Source: Paraburkholderia domus (GTDB lineage: Bacteria > Pseudomonadota > Gammaproteobacteria > Burkholderiales > Burkholderiaceae). Taken from it: a DNA stretch of 64,000 nucleotides. Below are positions 51,665-61,195 of the stretch, piece after piece. A program made the position numbers and the translations under genes. How positions within the stretch are numbered: the stretch's first letter is position 1; every line of letters starts with the position of its first letter. Location: assembly GCF_905220705.1 (NCBI RefSeq), contig NZ_CAJNAT010000031.1:20450-84449 (forward strand). Direction: 5' to 3'. The notes under the pieces are model-generated. The model was not told the origin of the DNA, made no database searches, and was given only the letters and a program-made list of their open reading frames with translations.

Positions 51665-52459
51665 TTACTTCAGCACAACCTTCACGTCGAAGTACTTCGC
51701 GGCGAAGCGGTCGATCGTGCCGTCGGCCTTCAGTTCCTTGAGCGCCTGGTTCAACGCGTCCTTCAGCGCCTTGTCGCCCTTGCGGATACCGAAGCCCACG
51801 CCCGCGCCGAGCAGCTTCTCGTCGGTGACGGCCGGGCCGGCGAATTCGAAGCCTGCGCCTTGCGGCTTCTTCAGGAAGCCCTTCGAAGCCGCTTCCGCGT
51901 CCTGGAACGCGGCGTCCAGACGGCCCGACGCGAGGTCGGCGTAAATCTGGTCCTGCGTCTGATACGGCACGACGTCGACGCCGGCCGGGGCCCAGTGCGC
52001 CTTCGCATAGGTTTCCTGGATCGTGCCTTGCAGCACGCCGACGTGCTTACCCTTGAGCGAGGCCGGCGTAGGCAGCAGGCCGCTACCCTTCTTGGCGATC
52101 ATCTGATTCGGGATCGTGTAGATCGGATCGGTGAAGTCAATGGCCGCGCGGCGCTGTTCCGTGATCGTCATGTCCGAGTTGATCGCGTTGAACTTGCGCG
52201 CCTGCAACGCCGGAATCAGGCCGTCGAACGAATTCTCGACCCACACGCATTTCGTCTTCAGCTTCGCGCACACAGCATTGCCGACGTCGATATCGAAACC
52301 TTGCAGCTCGCCCGACGGCGACTTCGATTCGAACGGCGCATACGACGCCTCGACTCCGAAGCGCACTTCCTTGATATCCGCAGCCGACGCGGAGCCAGCC
52401 GTTACCGTTGCCGTCGCGAACAGCGCGAGCGCGGCCATGTTTCGCCAATTCATCTTCAT
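51665..52459 (-). CDS. periplasmic basic amino acid binding protein (HisJ/ArgT type)
   Basis: A 264-residue class II binding protein: signal peptide to about SASA (residue 26), then VRFGVEASYAPFESKSPSGE and LQGFDIDVGNAVCAKLKTKC with the two cysteines of the usual disulfide, and the ligand-contact DMTITEQRRAAIDFTDP. It delivers arginine, ornithine or lysine to the permeases at 62067-63486. It is at the far end of the arginine cluster from those genes, 272 bases downstream of astE, so it may have its own promoter. The region 52460-52731 shows no gene. Confidence 0.9.
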   Translation of the reverse strand: MKMNWRNMAALALFATATVTAGSASAADIKEVRFGVEASYAPFESKSPSGELQGFDIDVGNAVCAKLKTKCVWVENSFDGLIPALQARKFNAINSDMTITEQRRAAIDFTDPIYTIPNQMIAKKGSGLLPTPASLKGKHVGVLQGTIQETYAKAHWAPAGVDVVPYQTQDQIYADLASGRLDAAFQDAEAASKGFLKKPQGAGFEFAGPAVTDEKLLGAGVGFGIRKGDKALKDALNQALKELKADGTIDRFAAKYFDVKVVLK

Positions 52460-52731
52460 TACGGGTGTTCCTCTACGGTATTGAATAAGACGGAGCCGAA
52501 TCCGGGTCAGCATGATTGCCGCGCCAAAATTGCGATTCAAACTCGTGCGGCCGGTGTGGTGCAGCGCAACAGCCGCGAGGGCGCGATTGTACAGGCTTCG
52601 AAACGCACGCCTGGCGGGCGCGGGCAAGCGGCTCGTTCACGCGGCATCGAATCGATGCCCAGCGAAGGTGCAAATTCGCGTCGCGTTCAGGCAACACGGA
52701 GGATGAATCAATGAGGTGAAGCGGTGTGGCA

Positions 52732-53790
52732 CTAGACGAGTCGTGCCAGCGTATCCTCGGTGGTCTCGACCACCAGCAAACCCGCGCGCAAGCCTGGCTT
52801 GACCGTTGCGTTCGGAAACACGAGGCGTTCCTCATCGTGACGCACGGCGTAGCGATAGTCGCCGTCGCGTGCGAGCACAGTGTCCTTCACGAAGGGCGTG
52901 AAATTCGGCACATCGGCCGCGACCAGTAATTCGAATGCGTCGCTTTGCTTGGTGAGCTGGTCGATCACGGTGAACACGCGCGGCATCGCCGCGGGCACGT
53001 TGCCGTTCTTTGTGCCGGCCAGCAGATGGCGCAGCGCTTCGTCCGCGCCGGCGAAACGCGTCAGATCGTTCTGACCGAACGGGCGCACCTTGCCGAGTTC
53101 GAGCGTACAGGCTTCGGCGCCACATGCCTGCGCGGTGAAGTGCGAGTACGTGTTGCCCTTGGTCGTATGAAGCAGCACCGCGCTGATGTGCGCTTCGCCG
53201 AGCCATTCGAACATTCCGCGCGAAAGCGGCTTGCCGGTATGCGGCAACAAGGCGAATTGCTCGAACGCCGAAGGGCGGATCGCGGTATGCATGTCGACGT
53301 GCCAACGGGCGCCGGGCTCGTCCGACGCAGCGGCGAAGAAGCGCATCGCCGCCTGTTCCAATGCCGCGGCACGTGGTGCTTCGTGGCTGTGTGGCAGCTG
53401 CGTATGACGTCCGCTAAAGAGGCGGTTCAGATCGTCATCGCGATACCGGCACGCGTCGCGCATGGCGTCGACGTTGCCGAGAATCACCAGTAAGCGGCAG
53501 GTCAGCGCGGCGCTACCTTGTGCGATATCGCGCACGAGATACGACAGCAGTTCGATCGGCGCGGTTTCGTCGCCATGCACGCCGGCTGAAGCGAGCACGC
53601 TGCGAGCGCCCTTCTCCAGCGCCGTGGGCTCGAGTTGCAGAACACCATCGTCGAGCCACGACCAGCGCACGTCACTGTTGGGACGCACGCCCTGCGTTTC
53701 CTGCGCGCCAGGCCGCGTGCCTGCCAGCGTGTAGGCAAGAAAATCGTCGAGTAGCGAAACCGGCACGCCGTGCTCAGCGCTGGAAGTCAT
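52732..53790 (-). CDS. astE: succinylglutamate desuccinylase AstE
   Basis: A 352-residue zinc hydrolase of the AstE/AspA family splitting N-succinylglutamate to succinate and glutamate, the last step of the arginine succinyltransferase pathway. The metal motif ASAGVHGDETAPIELL and later WHVDMHTAIRPS provide the ligands. It overlaps the astB end by 17 bases, so the two are translationally coupled. The last enzyme gene of the operon. Confidence 0.92.
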   Translation of the reverse strand: MTSSAEHGVPVSLLDDFLAYTLAGTRPGAQETQGVRPNSDVRWSWLDDGVLQLEPTALEKGARSVLASAGVHGDETAPIELLSYLVRDIAQGSAALTCRLLVILGNVDAMRDACRYRDDDLNRLFSGRHTQLPHSHEAPRAAALEQAAMRFFAAASDEPGARWHVDMHTAIRPSAFEQFALLPHTGKPLSRGMFEWLGEAHISAVLLHTTKGNTYSHFTAQACGAEACTLELGKVRPFGQNDLTRFAGADEALRHLLAGTKNGNVPAAMPRVFTVIDQLTKQSDAFELLVAADVPNFTPFVKDTVLARDGDYRYAVRHDEERLVFPNATVKPGLRAGLLVVETTEDTLARLV

Positions 53791-55114
53791 ACAGCGAGCC
53801 CAGACCGAGAATCTGCGTCAGTTCATCGAGCGCAGTGCGCGACTCGGCGAGCAATTGCGGATCGGTCAGATCGGACGGTGCGAGACGATCGCGATAGTGC
53901 TTTTCGATCCACGTGTCGAGGCGGCCGAACAGGTTGTCGTTGATCCACACACCAGGCGTCACCGCCGCACGCTCCGCGTCGTTCAACACCACACGCAGAC
54001 GCAGACATGCTGGACCACCGCCGTTCTTCATGCTTTCGCGCAGATCGAAGACCAATACGTCGTCGATCGGGCCGGTGTGCGAGGTCAGATCGTCCAGATA
54101 GGCGCCCACGCGCGCGTTCTCGCGACATTCCTGCGGCACCACCAGTACCTGCTTGCCGTCCGGGCGCGTCAGCAACTGGCTGTTGAACAGGTACGACGTG
54201 ACCGCGTCGGACACGCTCACCTGAGCGTCGGGCACTTCGATCACGTTGAACTCGGCCTTCAGCCCCGAAAGCTTCGTGCGCAGTTCGTCGTAGACCCCGT
54301 TCTGTTCGACAAACGCGAGTTGATGGCAGAACAGCGTATTGCGATTGCCGACCGCGATTACGTCGTTGTGGAACACGCCCGCGTCGATCACGTCGGGGTT
54401 CTGCAGTGCGTACACCGTAGCCGCTTCTTTCAGACCGTGACGATGCGCGACCGCGCGGCTCGCCTCGAACGTCTGACGCGCGGGAAAACGCTTCGGCTCC
54501 GGTCCGCGGCGATATTCGCTGCGACCATAGACGAAGAATTCGACGCCATGTGTGCCGTATTCCGAGCAAAAACGCGTGTGGTTCGCCGCACCTTCGTCGC
54601 CGAGTGCCGGCGTGCCGGGCAGTGCTTCATGCACCGCGAAACGATCGGCGTCGCTGAAAATGGCGCGCAGCGTGCGGCGCGTCGATTCATGCTCGATCGC
54701 GCGATGCAGCTTGCTGCACAGATTGGCCGGCGTGAAATGCACACGGCCGTCGTGCGTGTCGGCCGACGGACTCACCGTGGCCGCATTCGCGGTCCACATC
54801 GCCGAAGCCGAACTCGCCGCGGCCAGCAACTCGGGCGCGTCTTTGGCAACGCGTGCGATCACCGTCGCGTCGTCGCCCGAAAAGCCGAGTTCACGCAAGA
54901 GACGCATCGAAGGACGCTCCTGCGGCGGCAGCACGCCTTGATGAAAGCCGAGATCGGCCAACTGCTTCATCTTGCGCAGGCCCTGCTTCGCGGCTGCTTT
55001 GGGATTCGCAACCGACTTCTCGTTGTTCTGCGACGCGACGTTGCCGAACGAGAGCCCCGCGTAATTGTGGGTCGGGCCGACGAGACCGTCGAAATTGGCT
55101 TCAGTGGCTTGCAT
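53774..55114 (-). CDS. astB: N-succinylarginine dihydrolase AstB
   Basis: A 446-residue enzyme hydrolysing N-succinylarginine to N-succinylornithine, two ammonia and CO2. The start MQATEANFDGLVGPTHNYAG is invariant for AstB, and conserved segments RFCSEYGTHGVEFFVYGRSE-like (CSEYGTHGVEFFVYG), VGNRNTLFCHQLAF and NGGGPACLRLRVVL are seen, the last bearing the nucleophilic cysteine. Nine bases follow astD and it overlaps astE. Confidence 0.95.
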   Translation of the reverse strand: MQATEANFDGLVGPTHNYAGLSFGNVASQNNEKSVANPKAAAKQGLRKMKQLADLGFHQGVLPPQERPSMRLLRELGFSGDDATVIARVAKDAPELLAAASSASAMWTANAATVSPSADTHDGRVHFTPANLCSKLHRAIEHESTRRTLRAIFSDADRFAVHEALPGTPALGDEGAANHTRFCSEYGTHGVEFFVYGRSEYRRGPEPKRFPARQTFEASRAVAHRHGLKEAATVYALQNPDVIDAGVFHNDVIAVGNRNTLFCHQLAFVEQNGVYDELRTKLSGLKAEFNVIEVPDAQVSVSDAVTSYLFNSQLLTRPDGKQVLVVPQECRENARVGAYLDDLTSHTGPIDDVLVFDLRESMKNGGGPACLRLRVVLNDAERAAVTPGVWINDNLFGRLDTWIEKHYRDRLAPSDLTDPQLLAESRTALDELTQILGLGSLYDFQR

Positions 55115-55123
55115 CGTCGATCC

Positions 55124-56587
55124 TTAGAATTGAAGGCCCGGCGAGACGCTCGCGGGCATTTGCAGTTGCGCGCTTTCGACGGACGCCATCGGATACGCGC
55201 AGTAGTCGGCCGCGTAGAACGCGCTCGGCCGGTGGTTGCCCGAGCGCCCCGGGCCACCGAACGGCGCGCCCGACGATGCGCCGTTAGTCGGCCGGTTCCA
55301 GTTGACGATGCCCGCGCGAATGGTGCGCTGGAAATGCGTCCACAGTGCTTCGTCGTCGGCGAGCAGGCCGGCTGAAAGGCCGAATTCGGTATCGTTGGCT
55401 TTGTCCAGCGCTTCGTCGAATGTGCTGTAGCGAATGATCTGCGCCAGCGGTCCGAAATGCTCTTCGTCCGGCAGGTCCTTCACGGCGGTTACATCGAGAA
55501 TCGCGGGCGTGACGAAGCCGAGTTCCGGATCGCGCTGCTCCATTTTCAGCAGCGCTTTCGCGCCGTCGGCCAGCAGACGCTCTTGCGCCGCGACCAGACG
55601 CGAAGCCGCACGCGCGGAAATCACCGCGCCCATGAACGGCTGCGGATCGGCGTTGTATTCGCCCACGCTGATACGCGAAGTCACTTCGGTCAGGCGTTCC
55701 ACGAAGCGGTCGCCAAACGCGTCGTTCGGCACCAAAATGCGGCGCGCACAGGTGCAACGCTGCCCTGCCGACAGAAACGCCGACTGAATCGTGTGATGCA
55801 CGGCGGCGTCGACATCCGCCACGGGTCCGATCACGAGCGGATTGTTGCCGCCCATCTCCAACGCGAGGACGATCTCCGGGCGGCCGCCGAACTGCTTGTG
55901 CAGCAATGTTCCGGTATCCGAACTACCCGTGAAGAACAGGCCGTCGATCTGCCGGTGGTTGGCGAGCGCAATACCCGTCTCTTTCTCGCCTTGCACGAGG
56001 TTCAGCACGCCAGCGGGCAAGCCTGCATCGTGCCAGATCTGCACAGTAAGCTTAGCCACGCCCGGCGCGAGTTCGGACGGTTTGAACACCACCGCATTGC
56101 CCGCGATCAGCGCCGGCACGATATGCCCGTTCGGCAGATGCCCCGGGAAGTTATACGGCCCGAACACCGCGACCACGCCATGCGGACGATGCCGAAGCAC
56201 GGCAGTGCCGTCAGCCATCGGCGAACGCTTTTCACCAGTGCGCTCGTTGTAGGCCTGAATCGAAATCTCGACTTTCGCCGCCATCGAAGCCGCTTCAGTG
56301 CGCGCTTCCCACAGCGGCTTACCCGTCTCGCGGCCGATCGCTTCGGCAAGCGCTTCCTTGCGTTCCGTCACGAGCGCGGCGAAGCGGCGTACCACGCCGC
56401 AACGTTCGTCGAGACTCAGCGCCGACCATGCGGAGAATGCACGGCGTGCGCTGCGCACCGCCTGGTCGACGTCGGCCGCCGAAGCGCTGTTGCCTTCCCA
56501 AACCGTCGCGCCCGTACCCGGGTTGCGCGACGCGAATGCGGGTCCTGTGCCGGCGGCCCATTCGCCGTCGATGAAAAGCTCGCTCAT
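55124..56587 (-). CDS. astD: succinylglutamate semialdehyde dehydrogenase AstD
   Basis: A 487-residue NAD-dependent aldehyde dehydrogenase. FGPYNFPGHLPNGHIVPALI and LEMGGNNPLVI carry the general base region, and SAGQRCTCARRI contains the catalytic cysteine. It oxidises N-succinylglutamate 5-semialdehyde to N-succinylglutamate. ATG 56587 is chosen; it lies two bases after the aruG stop and has AAGG upstream. Longer in-frame reading into aruG is rejected. Confidence 0.94.
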   Translation of the reverse strand: MSELFIDGEWAAGTGPAFASRNPGTGATVWEGNSASAADVDQAVRSARRAFSAWSALSLDERCGVVRRFAALVTERKEALAEAIGRETGKPLWEARTEAASMAAKVEISIQAYNERTGEKRSPMADGTAVLRHRPHGVVAVFGPYNFPGHLPNGHIVPALIAGNAVVFKPSELAPGVAKLTVQIWHDAGLPAGVLNLVQGEKETGIALANHRQIDGLFFTGSSDTGTLLHKQFGGRPEIVLALEMGGNNPLVIGPVADVDAAVHHTIQSAFLSAGQRCTCARRILVPNDAFGDRFVERLTEVTSRISVGEYNADPQPFMGAVISARAASRLVAAQERLLADGAKALLKMEQRDPELGFVTPAILDVTAVKDLPDEEHFGPLAQIIRYSTFDEALDKANDTEFGLSAGLLADDEALWTHFQRTIRAGIVNWNRPTNGASSGAPFGGPGRSGNHRPSAFYAADYCAYPMASVESAQLQMPASVSPGLQF

Positions 56588-56589
56588 GA

Positions 56590-57627
56590 TCATCCTTGTT
56601 TGTGTTTCAGCGGCAGCACCCGCACCGGGTCGCCTGCCTTGACGTCGAGCGCGGCCGCTTCGGCTGCGCTCATGCGGAACACGCCGTCTCGCGGCACGCC
56701 CGCGGCCACGCCCACGCGAAAATCGCCCAACGACGTATTCGATACCATCGAACGCGGTGCATCCTGCGGGGCGCCCACAGGCACATCGGCGATTTCCACC
56801 CGCGCCAGCACGCTCTCGCGCACGGTGCGCAAGTCGGCGATATGGCATTCGAGCACCGGGCCCGCGTCGAAGATATCGACGTGATTCTCGTAGCGCAGCC
56901 CCTCGGATTCGAGCATGCGGCGCGCCGGAATCGTGTCGTTATGCGTCAGGCCGACGCATTCCTGCGCTTCTTCCGGCAACAGTTCGACATACACCGGATA
57001 ACGCGGCATCAGCTCGGCGAGAAACGCCTTGCGGCCGTGCGAGCTCAGATAGTCCGCCGCGTTGAAATCGATCTGGTAGAAATGCGAGCCCACCGCGCGC
57101 CAGAACGGCGAGGTGCCTTCCGCGTCGAAATGGCCGCGCAATTCCGCGCACAACCGCTGCGGGAAACGCTCGCGGAATTGCGCAAGAAACATGAAGCGCG
57201 AACGCGACAGCAAACCGCCGACGCCGCTCGTGCGATAACGCGGGCTCAGGAACAGCGAGCACACTTCGGCATAACCCGTGAGGTCATGCGAAATGTTCAG
57301 CGCGCGCATGCGCGTCCAGATGCCGAGGTCCTGGCTCGCGTGCACGACCGTGCTCACGCGGTAGTTGTAGAACGGCTGCTGGAGGCCGACCGACGTTTCG
57401 ATCCCGCATACGCCGGCCACGTCGCCGGTGTCGGTATCTTCCATCACGAAGAAGTAGCCGGCTTCGTGCGGCTCGGCCTTGTCTTCCATTGTGCGGCGCG
57501 CACGTTCAACGCGCGCCGCGAGTGCATCGCGATCCGGCTTGAACGTGGTGAGACCGGGACCGGTCTCCTGCGCGAGCCGCATGAGCGCATCCACATCGCC
57601 TCGTTGCACAACGCGAACGACGATCAT
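56590..57627 (-). CDS. aruG: arginine N-succinyltransferase, second subunit (AruG)
   Basis: A 345-residue AstA-family protein: MIVVRVVQRGDVDALMRLAQ start, central SLFLSPRYRTSGVGGLLSRS and the acyl-CoA binding segment FLAQFRERFPQRLCAELRG. With the upstream paralogue it makes the two-subunit arginine/ornithine succinyltransferase known from Pseudomonas AruFG, catalysing the first pathway step. ATG 57627 overlaps the aruF stop by four bases (ATGA). Confidence 0.92.
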   Translation of the reverse strand: MIVVRVVQRGDVDALMRLAQETGPGLTTFKPDRDALAARVERARRTMEDKAEPHEAGYFFVMEDTDTGDVAGVCGIETSVGLQQPFYNYRVSTVVHASQDLGIWTRMRALNISHDLTGYAEVCSLFLSPRYRTSGVGGLLSRSRFMFLAQFRERFPQRLCAELRGHFDAEGTSPFWRAVGSHFYQIDFNAADYLSSHGRKAFLAELMPRYPVYVELLPEEAQECVGLTHNDTIPARRMLESEGLRYENHVDIFDAGPVLECHIADLRTVRESVLARVEIADVPVGAPQDAPRSMVSNTSLGDFRVGVAAGVPRDGVFRMSAAEAAALDVKAGDPVRVLPLKHKQG

Positions 57628-58685
57628 TGTGCGTCTCCCGAAAATTCTTCCTGATGCGGCTGGTGCAAGGGCACGCAGCGTACCGTGTCGCCCTCCGTCA
57701 CGCCGAGCGCGGCACGCGCCGCATGCGACAACGACGCGCCAGTTGTTTTACCGCCGACCAAGGTCCCGAGCACGCAGCGAAACTCGCCGTCCGCACCGTT
57801 ATGCGCGATCAGATAGGTCGAGCCGTCGGCAGCCGTGCCGGCCTCGCGCACCACACGTGTTTCATTGCGCGTCACACAGGCGCTGCGATCGACCTGCGCG
57901 GTCAACACCGGGCCCGCGTCGAAAATATCGATGAAGCGATCCGTCTCGAAGCCTTCTTCGAGGTGAATCTCATACGCGAGCAGCGCCTTCGAATCCGGCT
58001 CGCCGAGCACGCGCTGAGCCGCTTCCGGCAGCAACGGCACATAGATCGGATAGGTCGGCATCACTTCGGCGATAAAGGTGCGGCTGCGGCCACCCGATTC
58101 GATTTCGATGTCGGCGAAATTGCGGCCGAAAAACTTGCGCCCCACCGCTTCCCAGAACGGCGACACGCCCGAGTCGTCGGTGACGCCAAGCAGCAGCGAG
58201 AACACCTCAGGCGTGAAGCGCTTGCGATTCGCGGCGATATACATCATCCGCGCCCGCGACATCAGATGCGCGGCCGCATCGCCACGCAGCGACGGGTCGA
58301 TGTAAAAGCCCGCAAGCCGGCTCTTGCCAGTCAGTTCATGCGACATGGTCAGCGCGTGAATCTTGCGGTTCACGTGCAACTCACGCGACGCATGAATCAG
58401 CGCGTCATTGCGAAACGCGTAGAACGGGTCCGAATAACCGGCGGCGGCGACGATGCTCGCCGTGCCCATCAGCTTGCCGCTCTGCGCATCCTCGAGCACG
58501 AACAGATAGAACTCCTCGCCCGGAAAATCGACATCCGCGCGAAACGAGTCTTCCGACAACGCGACGCGCGCTTCGAGCGCACGCCGGTCGTGCGGCAGCG
58601 AATGCAGCACCGGTTGCGCTGTGCGCGCCATATGTTCGAGCGCATCGAGATCGGCGAGGCGGCCGGGGCGTACGAAGAGCATCAT
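57624..58685 (-). CDS. aruF: arginine/ornithine succinyltransferase, first subunit (AruF)
   Basis: A 353-residue paralogue of the next gene: MMLFVRPGRLADLDALEHMA start, LAGFYIDPSLRGDAAAHLMS and FTPEVFSLLLGVTDDSGVSP. Tandem AstA genes are the AruF/AruG arrangement. It lies 52 bases downstream of astC and is translationally coupled to aruG. Confidence 0.92.
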   Translation of the reverse strand: MMLFVRPGRLADLDALEHMARTAQPVLHSLPHDRRALEARVALSEDSFRADVDFPGEEFYLFVLEDAQSGKLMGTASIVAAAGYSDPFYAFRNDALIHASRELHVNRKIHALTMSHELTGKSRLAGFYIDPSLRGDAAAHLMSRARMMYIAANRKRFTPEVFSLLLGVTDDSGVSPFWEAVGRKFFGRNFADIEIESGGRSRTFIAEVMPTYPIYVPLLPEAAQRVLGEPDSKALLAYEIHLEEGFETDRFIDIFDAGPVLTAQVDRSACVTRNETRVVREAGTAADGSTYLIAHNGADGEFRCVLGTLVGGKTTGASLSHAARAALGVTEGDTVRCVPLHQPHQEEFSGDAQ

Positions 58686-58737
58686 CGTTCCTGTTGAATG
58701 TGACGCATGATCCAGTGCTTTAGCTCAGTGTCGTGAT

Positions 58738-59973
58738 TCACTTCGACGCGGCTTCAGTCTTTGCGCCGACGATCTCTTCGATAGCCTTCGCCAGACGCGC
58801 GAAACCTTCGTACATATCGTCGAGCGGCATGACCAGCGACGGCACGAAACGCAGCACGTCCGGGCCGGCCATCAACATGATCACGCCGTGCTGACCCGCG
58901 GCCGTGACGAAATCCTTCGCGCGGCCCTTGAACGCATCGGTCAATTCCGCACCGATCAACAGACCCTTGCCACGCACTTCCGTGAACAGACCAAAGCGTT
59001 CGTTGAGCTTCGCGAGTTGGCCCTTCAATGCGTCGCTGCGAGTACGCACGCCTTCGAGCACCTTCGGATCGCTGACCAGCTCGACCACCTTCTCGGCGAT
59101 CGCCGCGCCCAACGGATTGCCGCCGTAGGTCGTGCCATGCACGCCGACCTTGAAGTGCGCGGCCAGTTCGTTGGTGGTCAGCATCGCGCCGATCGGGAAA
59201 CCGTTGCCGAGCGCCTTCGCGGTGGTCAGGATGTCCGGCGTCACGCCGGTATCCTGGTACGCGTAGAAGTGACCGCTGCGGCCCACGCCCGTTTGTACCT
59301 CGTCGAAAATCAGCAGTGCGCCGTGCTGATCGCAGGCTTCGCGCAGTGCCTTCAGAAACGCCGGATCGGCCGGGATCACGCCGCCCTCGCCCTGGATCGG
59401 CTCGACGATCACCGCGCAGGTCTGCGCGCCGATCGCTTTCTTTGCGGCTTCGATGTCGTTGTACGGCAGATGGGTGATGCCGGCCGGCACCGGGCCAAAA
59501 CCTTCCGAATATTTCGGCTGGCCGCCGACGCTCACGGTAAAGAACGTGCGGCCGTGGAACGACTGGGTGAACGAGATGATTTCGACCTTATCGGCGCCAT
59601 GGCGCTCGAACGCGACGCGGCGTGCCAGCTTCAAAGCCGCTTCGTTCGCTTCCGCGCCCGAGTTGGCGAAGAATGCACGGTCGGCGAAAGTCAGGTCTTC
59701 GAGGCGTTTGGCGAGACGCAGCACCGGCTCGTTGGTGTAGCCGTTACCGATGTGCCACAGCTTGCCGCCCTGCTCGTGCAGAACTTTCAACAGTTCAGGA
59801 TGCGCATGACCGAGTGCGGTGACGGCGATACCGCCGGCGAAGTCGATATAGTCGCGGCCTTCCGTATCCCAGACGCGTGAGCCGAGACCGCGATCCGGCA
59901 CGAAGGCGGCGGGCGAAAACACCGGCACCATCACTTCGTCGAAGGTCTGGCGTGTCACAGTCAGGTCGTTCAT
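58738..59973 (-). CDS. astC: succinylornithine/acetylornithine transaminase AstC
   Basis: A 411-residue class III PLP aminotransferase. FANSGAEANEAALKLARRVA, LIFDEVQTGVGRSGHFYAYQ and the PLP lysine in TTAKALGNGFPIGAM are the family signatures. In this cluster it converts N-succinylornithine with 2-oxoglutarate to the semialdehyde; these enzymes also accept N-acetylornithine. ATG 59973 has a GAGGATT site. First structural gene after argR. Confidence 0.94.
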   Translation of the reverse strand: MNDLTVTRQTFDEVMVPVFSPAAFVPDRGLGSRVWDTEGRDYIDFAGGIAVTALGHAHPELLKVLHEQGGKLWHIGNGYTNEPVLRLAKRLEDLTFADRAFFANSGAEANEAALKLARRVAFERHGADKVEIISFTQSFHGRTFFTVSVGGQPKYSEGFGPVPAGITHLPYNDIEAAKKAIGAQTCAVIVEPIQGEGGVIPADPAFLKALREACDQHGALLIFDEVQTGVGRSGHFYAYQDTGVTPDILTTAKALGNGFPIGAMLTTNELAAHFKVGVHGTTYGGNPLGAAIAEKVVELVSDPKVLEGVRTRSDALKGQLAKLNERFGLFTEVRGKGLLIGAELTDAFKGRAKDFVTAAGQHGVIMLMAGPDVLRFVPSLVMPLDDMYEGFARLAKAIEEIVGAKTEAASK

Positions 59974-60009
59974 GGCAAATCCTCGTTACAGGTGAGAGGT
60001 AATACACGT

Positions 60010-60052
60010 AGTGTAGGAAACCGCACGCGATACGTCTTGCGCATACGCGACG
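60010..60052 (-). promoter_or_regulatory. possible ArgR half-site and weak promoter before astC
   Basis: On the minus strand CGTCGC-N8-AA (60052-60037) matches the Pseudomonas ArgR half-site TGTCGC-N8-AA with one mismatch, and TACACT (60015-60010) can serve as a -10 without a good -35. A TGTCGC also occurs on the plus strand at 60077. The layout suits activator-dependent transcription of astC. Read by eye; the motif is short. Confidence 0.35.
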
Positions 60053-60117
60053 CTTTCTATGAGCTTCCGGGCGGAAATGTCGCGTGCGGGTCGCAAAACG
60101 TGCGCTTCCCGGCCTGC

Positions 60118-61167
60118 TTATTCCGCCTGGTCGGGCCGTTCGATCAACGCGGCCGGTCGCGGCTCACTGGCCGCGGTGCCGGTCGCGCCGGTCTGCTTGT
60201 CGATCCAGTTACGACGATCCTCGCGTGGTGTGACACCAAAGCGTTCGCGGTACGCGTTGGAAAAGTGCGCCGCCGACGAAAAACCGCACGCGAGACTGAT
60301 CTGCACCACCGATTTGCTGGTGCGCTGCAATTGCGTGCGCGCTTTCGAGAGCCGCAGGCCGAGATAGTATTTGGACGGCATCGAGCCGAGATACTGACGG
60401 AACAGGCGCTCCAACTGACGCCGCGAGACACCGACAAGACCCGCAATTTCGTCGGTCGTGAGCGGGTCTTCGATATTCGCTTCCATCAGCATCAGCGCAT
60501 CGTTCAGACGCGGATGGCGCTCGCCCGGCGCGGTCACGAACGGAATACGTTGACGCTCTTCGCCCGCGCGCAATACGCCGACGCCAAGCGTATCGGCAAT
60601 CCGGTCCGCCAACTCCGGCCCGTGATCGCGGCCGATCATCGCCAGCATGAAGTCGACAGTCGCCTGACCGCCCGCGCAGGTTGCACGATCGCGGTCGATT
60701 TCGAAGATCTGTTGAGTGACGATCGAGCGCTCGAACTGCTCGGAGAACTGCTGATAGGTTTCCCAGTTGACGCTCACACGATAGCCGGACAACTGCCCTG
60801 CCATCGCCAGCCACCAGACGCCGTGATGAATGCCGGTGACGAGCGGCGTACGCTGCCCGACGCGCGAAAGACTCGCGAGAAAGAGGCGATAGTCGGCGAA
60901 TTGCTGGAACCGTTCGCTGACGATGATCAGCCAGTCGCACGAAATCGCATCACCGAAGGCGGCATCGGCCGGCCATTGCGCGCCGCCCGACAAAGGCACC
61001 GCGCGGCCGTCCCACGAACAGACCTGCACGCGGTACAGCGCCCGGCCGTCGATTTCGTTGGCGAGATTGAGCGCGTCGACAATCGGCCCGACGCCCGACA
61101 TCGACACCGGCGGCAATGCGACGATTGCGACCTGCGTGGTGCGAGCCGGGTTGGACGTGCGAGCCAT
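60118..61167 (-). CDS. argR: ArgR: AraC-type regulator of arginine catabolism
   Basis: A 349-residue GlxA-type regulator: an N-terminal DJ-1/PfpI amidotransferase-like domain (VAIVALPPVSMSGVGPIVDA, TCAGGQATVDFMLAMIGRDH) lacking obvious catalytic use, followed by two AraC helix-turn-helix motifs (EIAGLVGVSRRQLERLFRQY, QISLACGFSSAAHFSNAYRE) in the last 100 residues. The same architecture and context define ArgR of Pseudomonas aeruginosa, which activates aru and aot genes with arginine. The ATG at 61167 follows a GTG that is a less likely start. It lies 28 bases after the ATPase gene. Confidence 0.9.
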   Translation of the reverse strand: MARTSNPARTTQVAIVALPPVSMSGVGPIVDALNLANEIDGRALYRVQVCSWDGRAVPLSGGAQWPADAAFGDAISCDWLIIVSERFQQFADYRLFLASLSRVGQRTPLVTGIHHGVWWLAMAGQLSGYRVSVNWETYQQFSEQFERSIVTQQIFEIDRDRATCAGGQATVDFMLAMIGRDHGPELADRIADTLGVGVLRAGEERQRIPFVTAPGERHPRLNDALMLMEANIEDPLTTDEIAGLVGVSRRQLERLFRQYLGSMPSKYYLGLRLSKARTQLQRTSKSVVQISLACGFSSAAHFSNAYRERFGVTPREDRRNWIDKQTGATGTAASEPRPAALIERPDQAE

Positions 61168-61195
61168 CACTTAGCGGTAAAACGCGAGCCGCGCG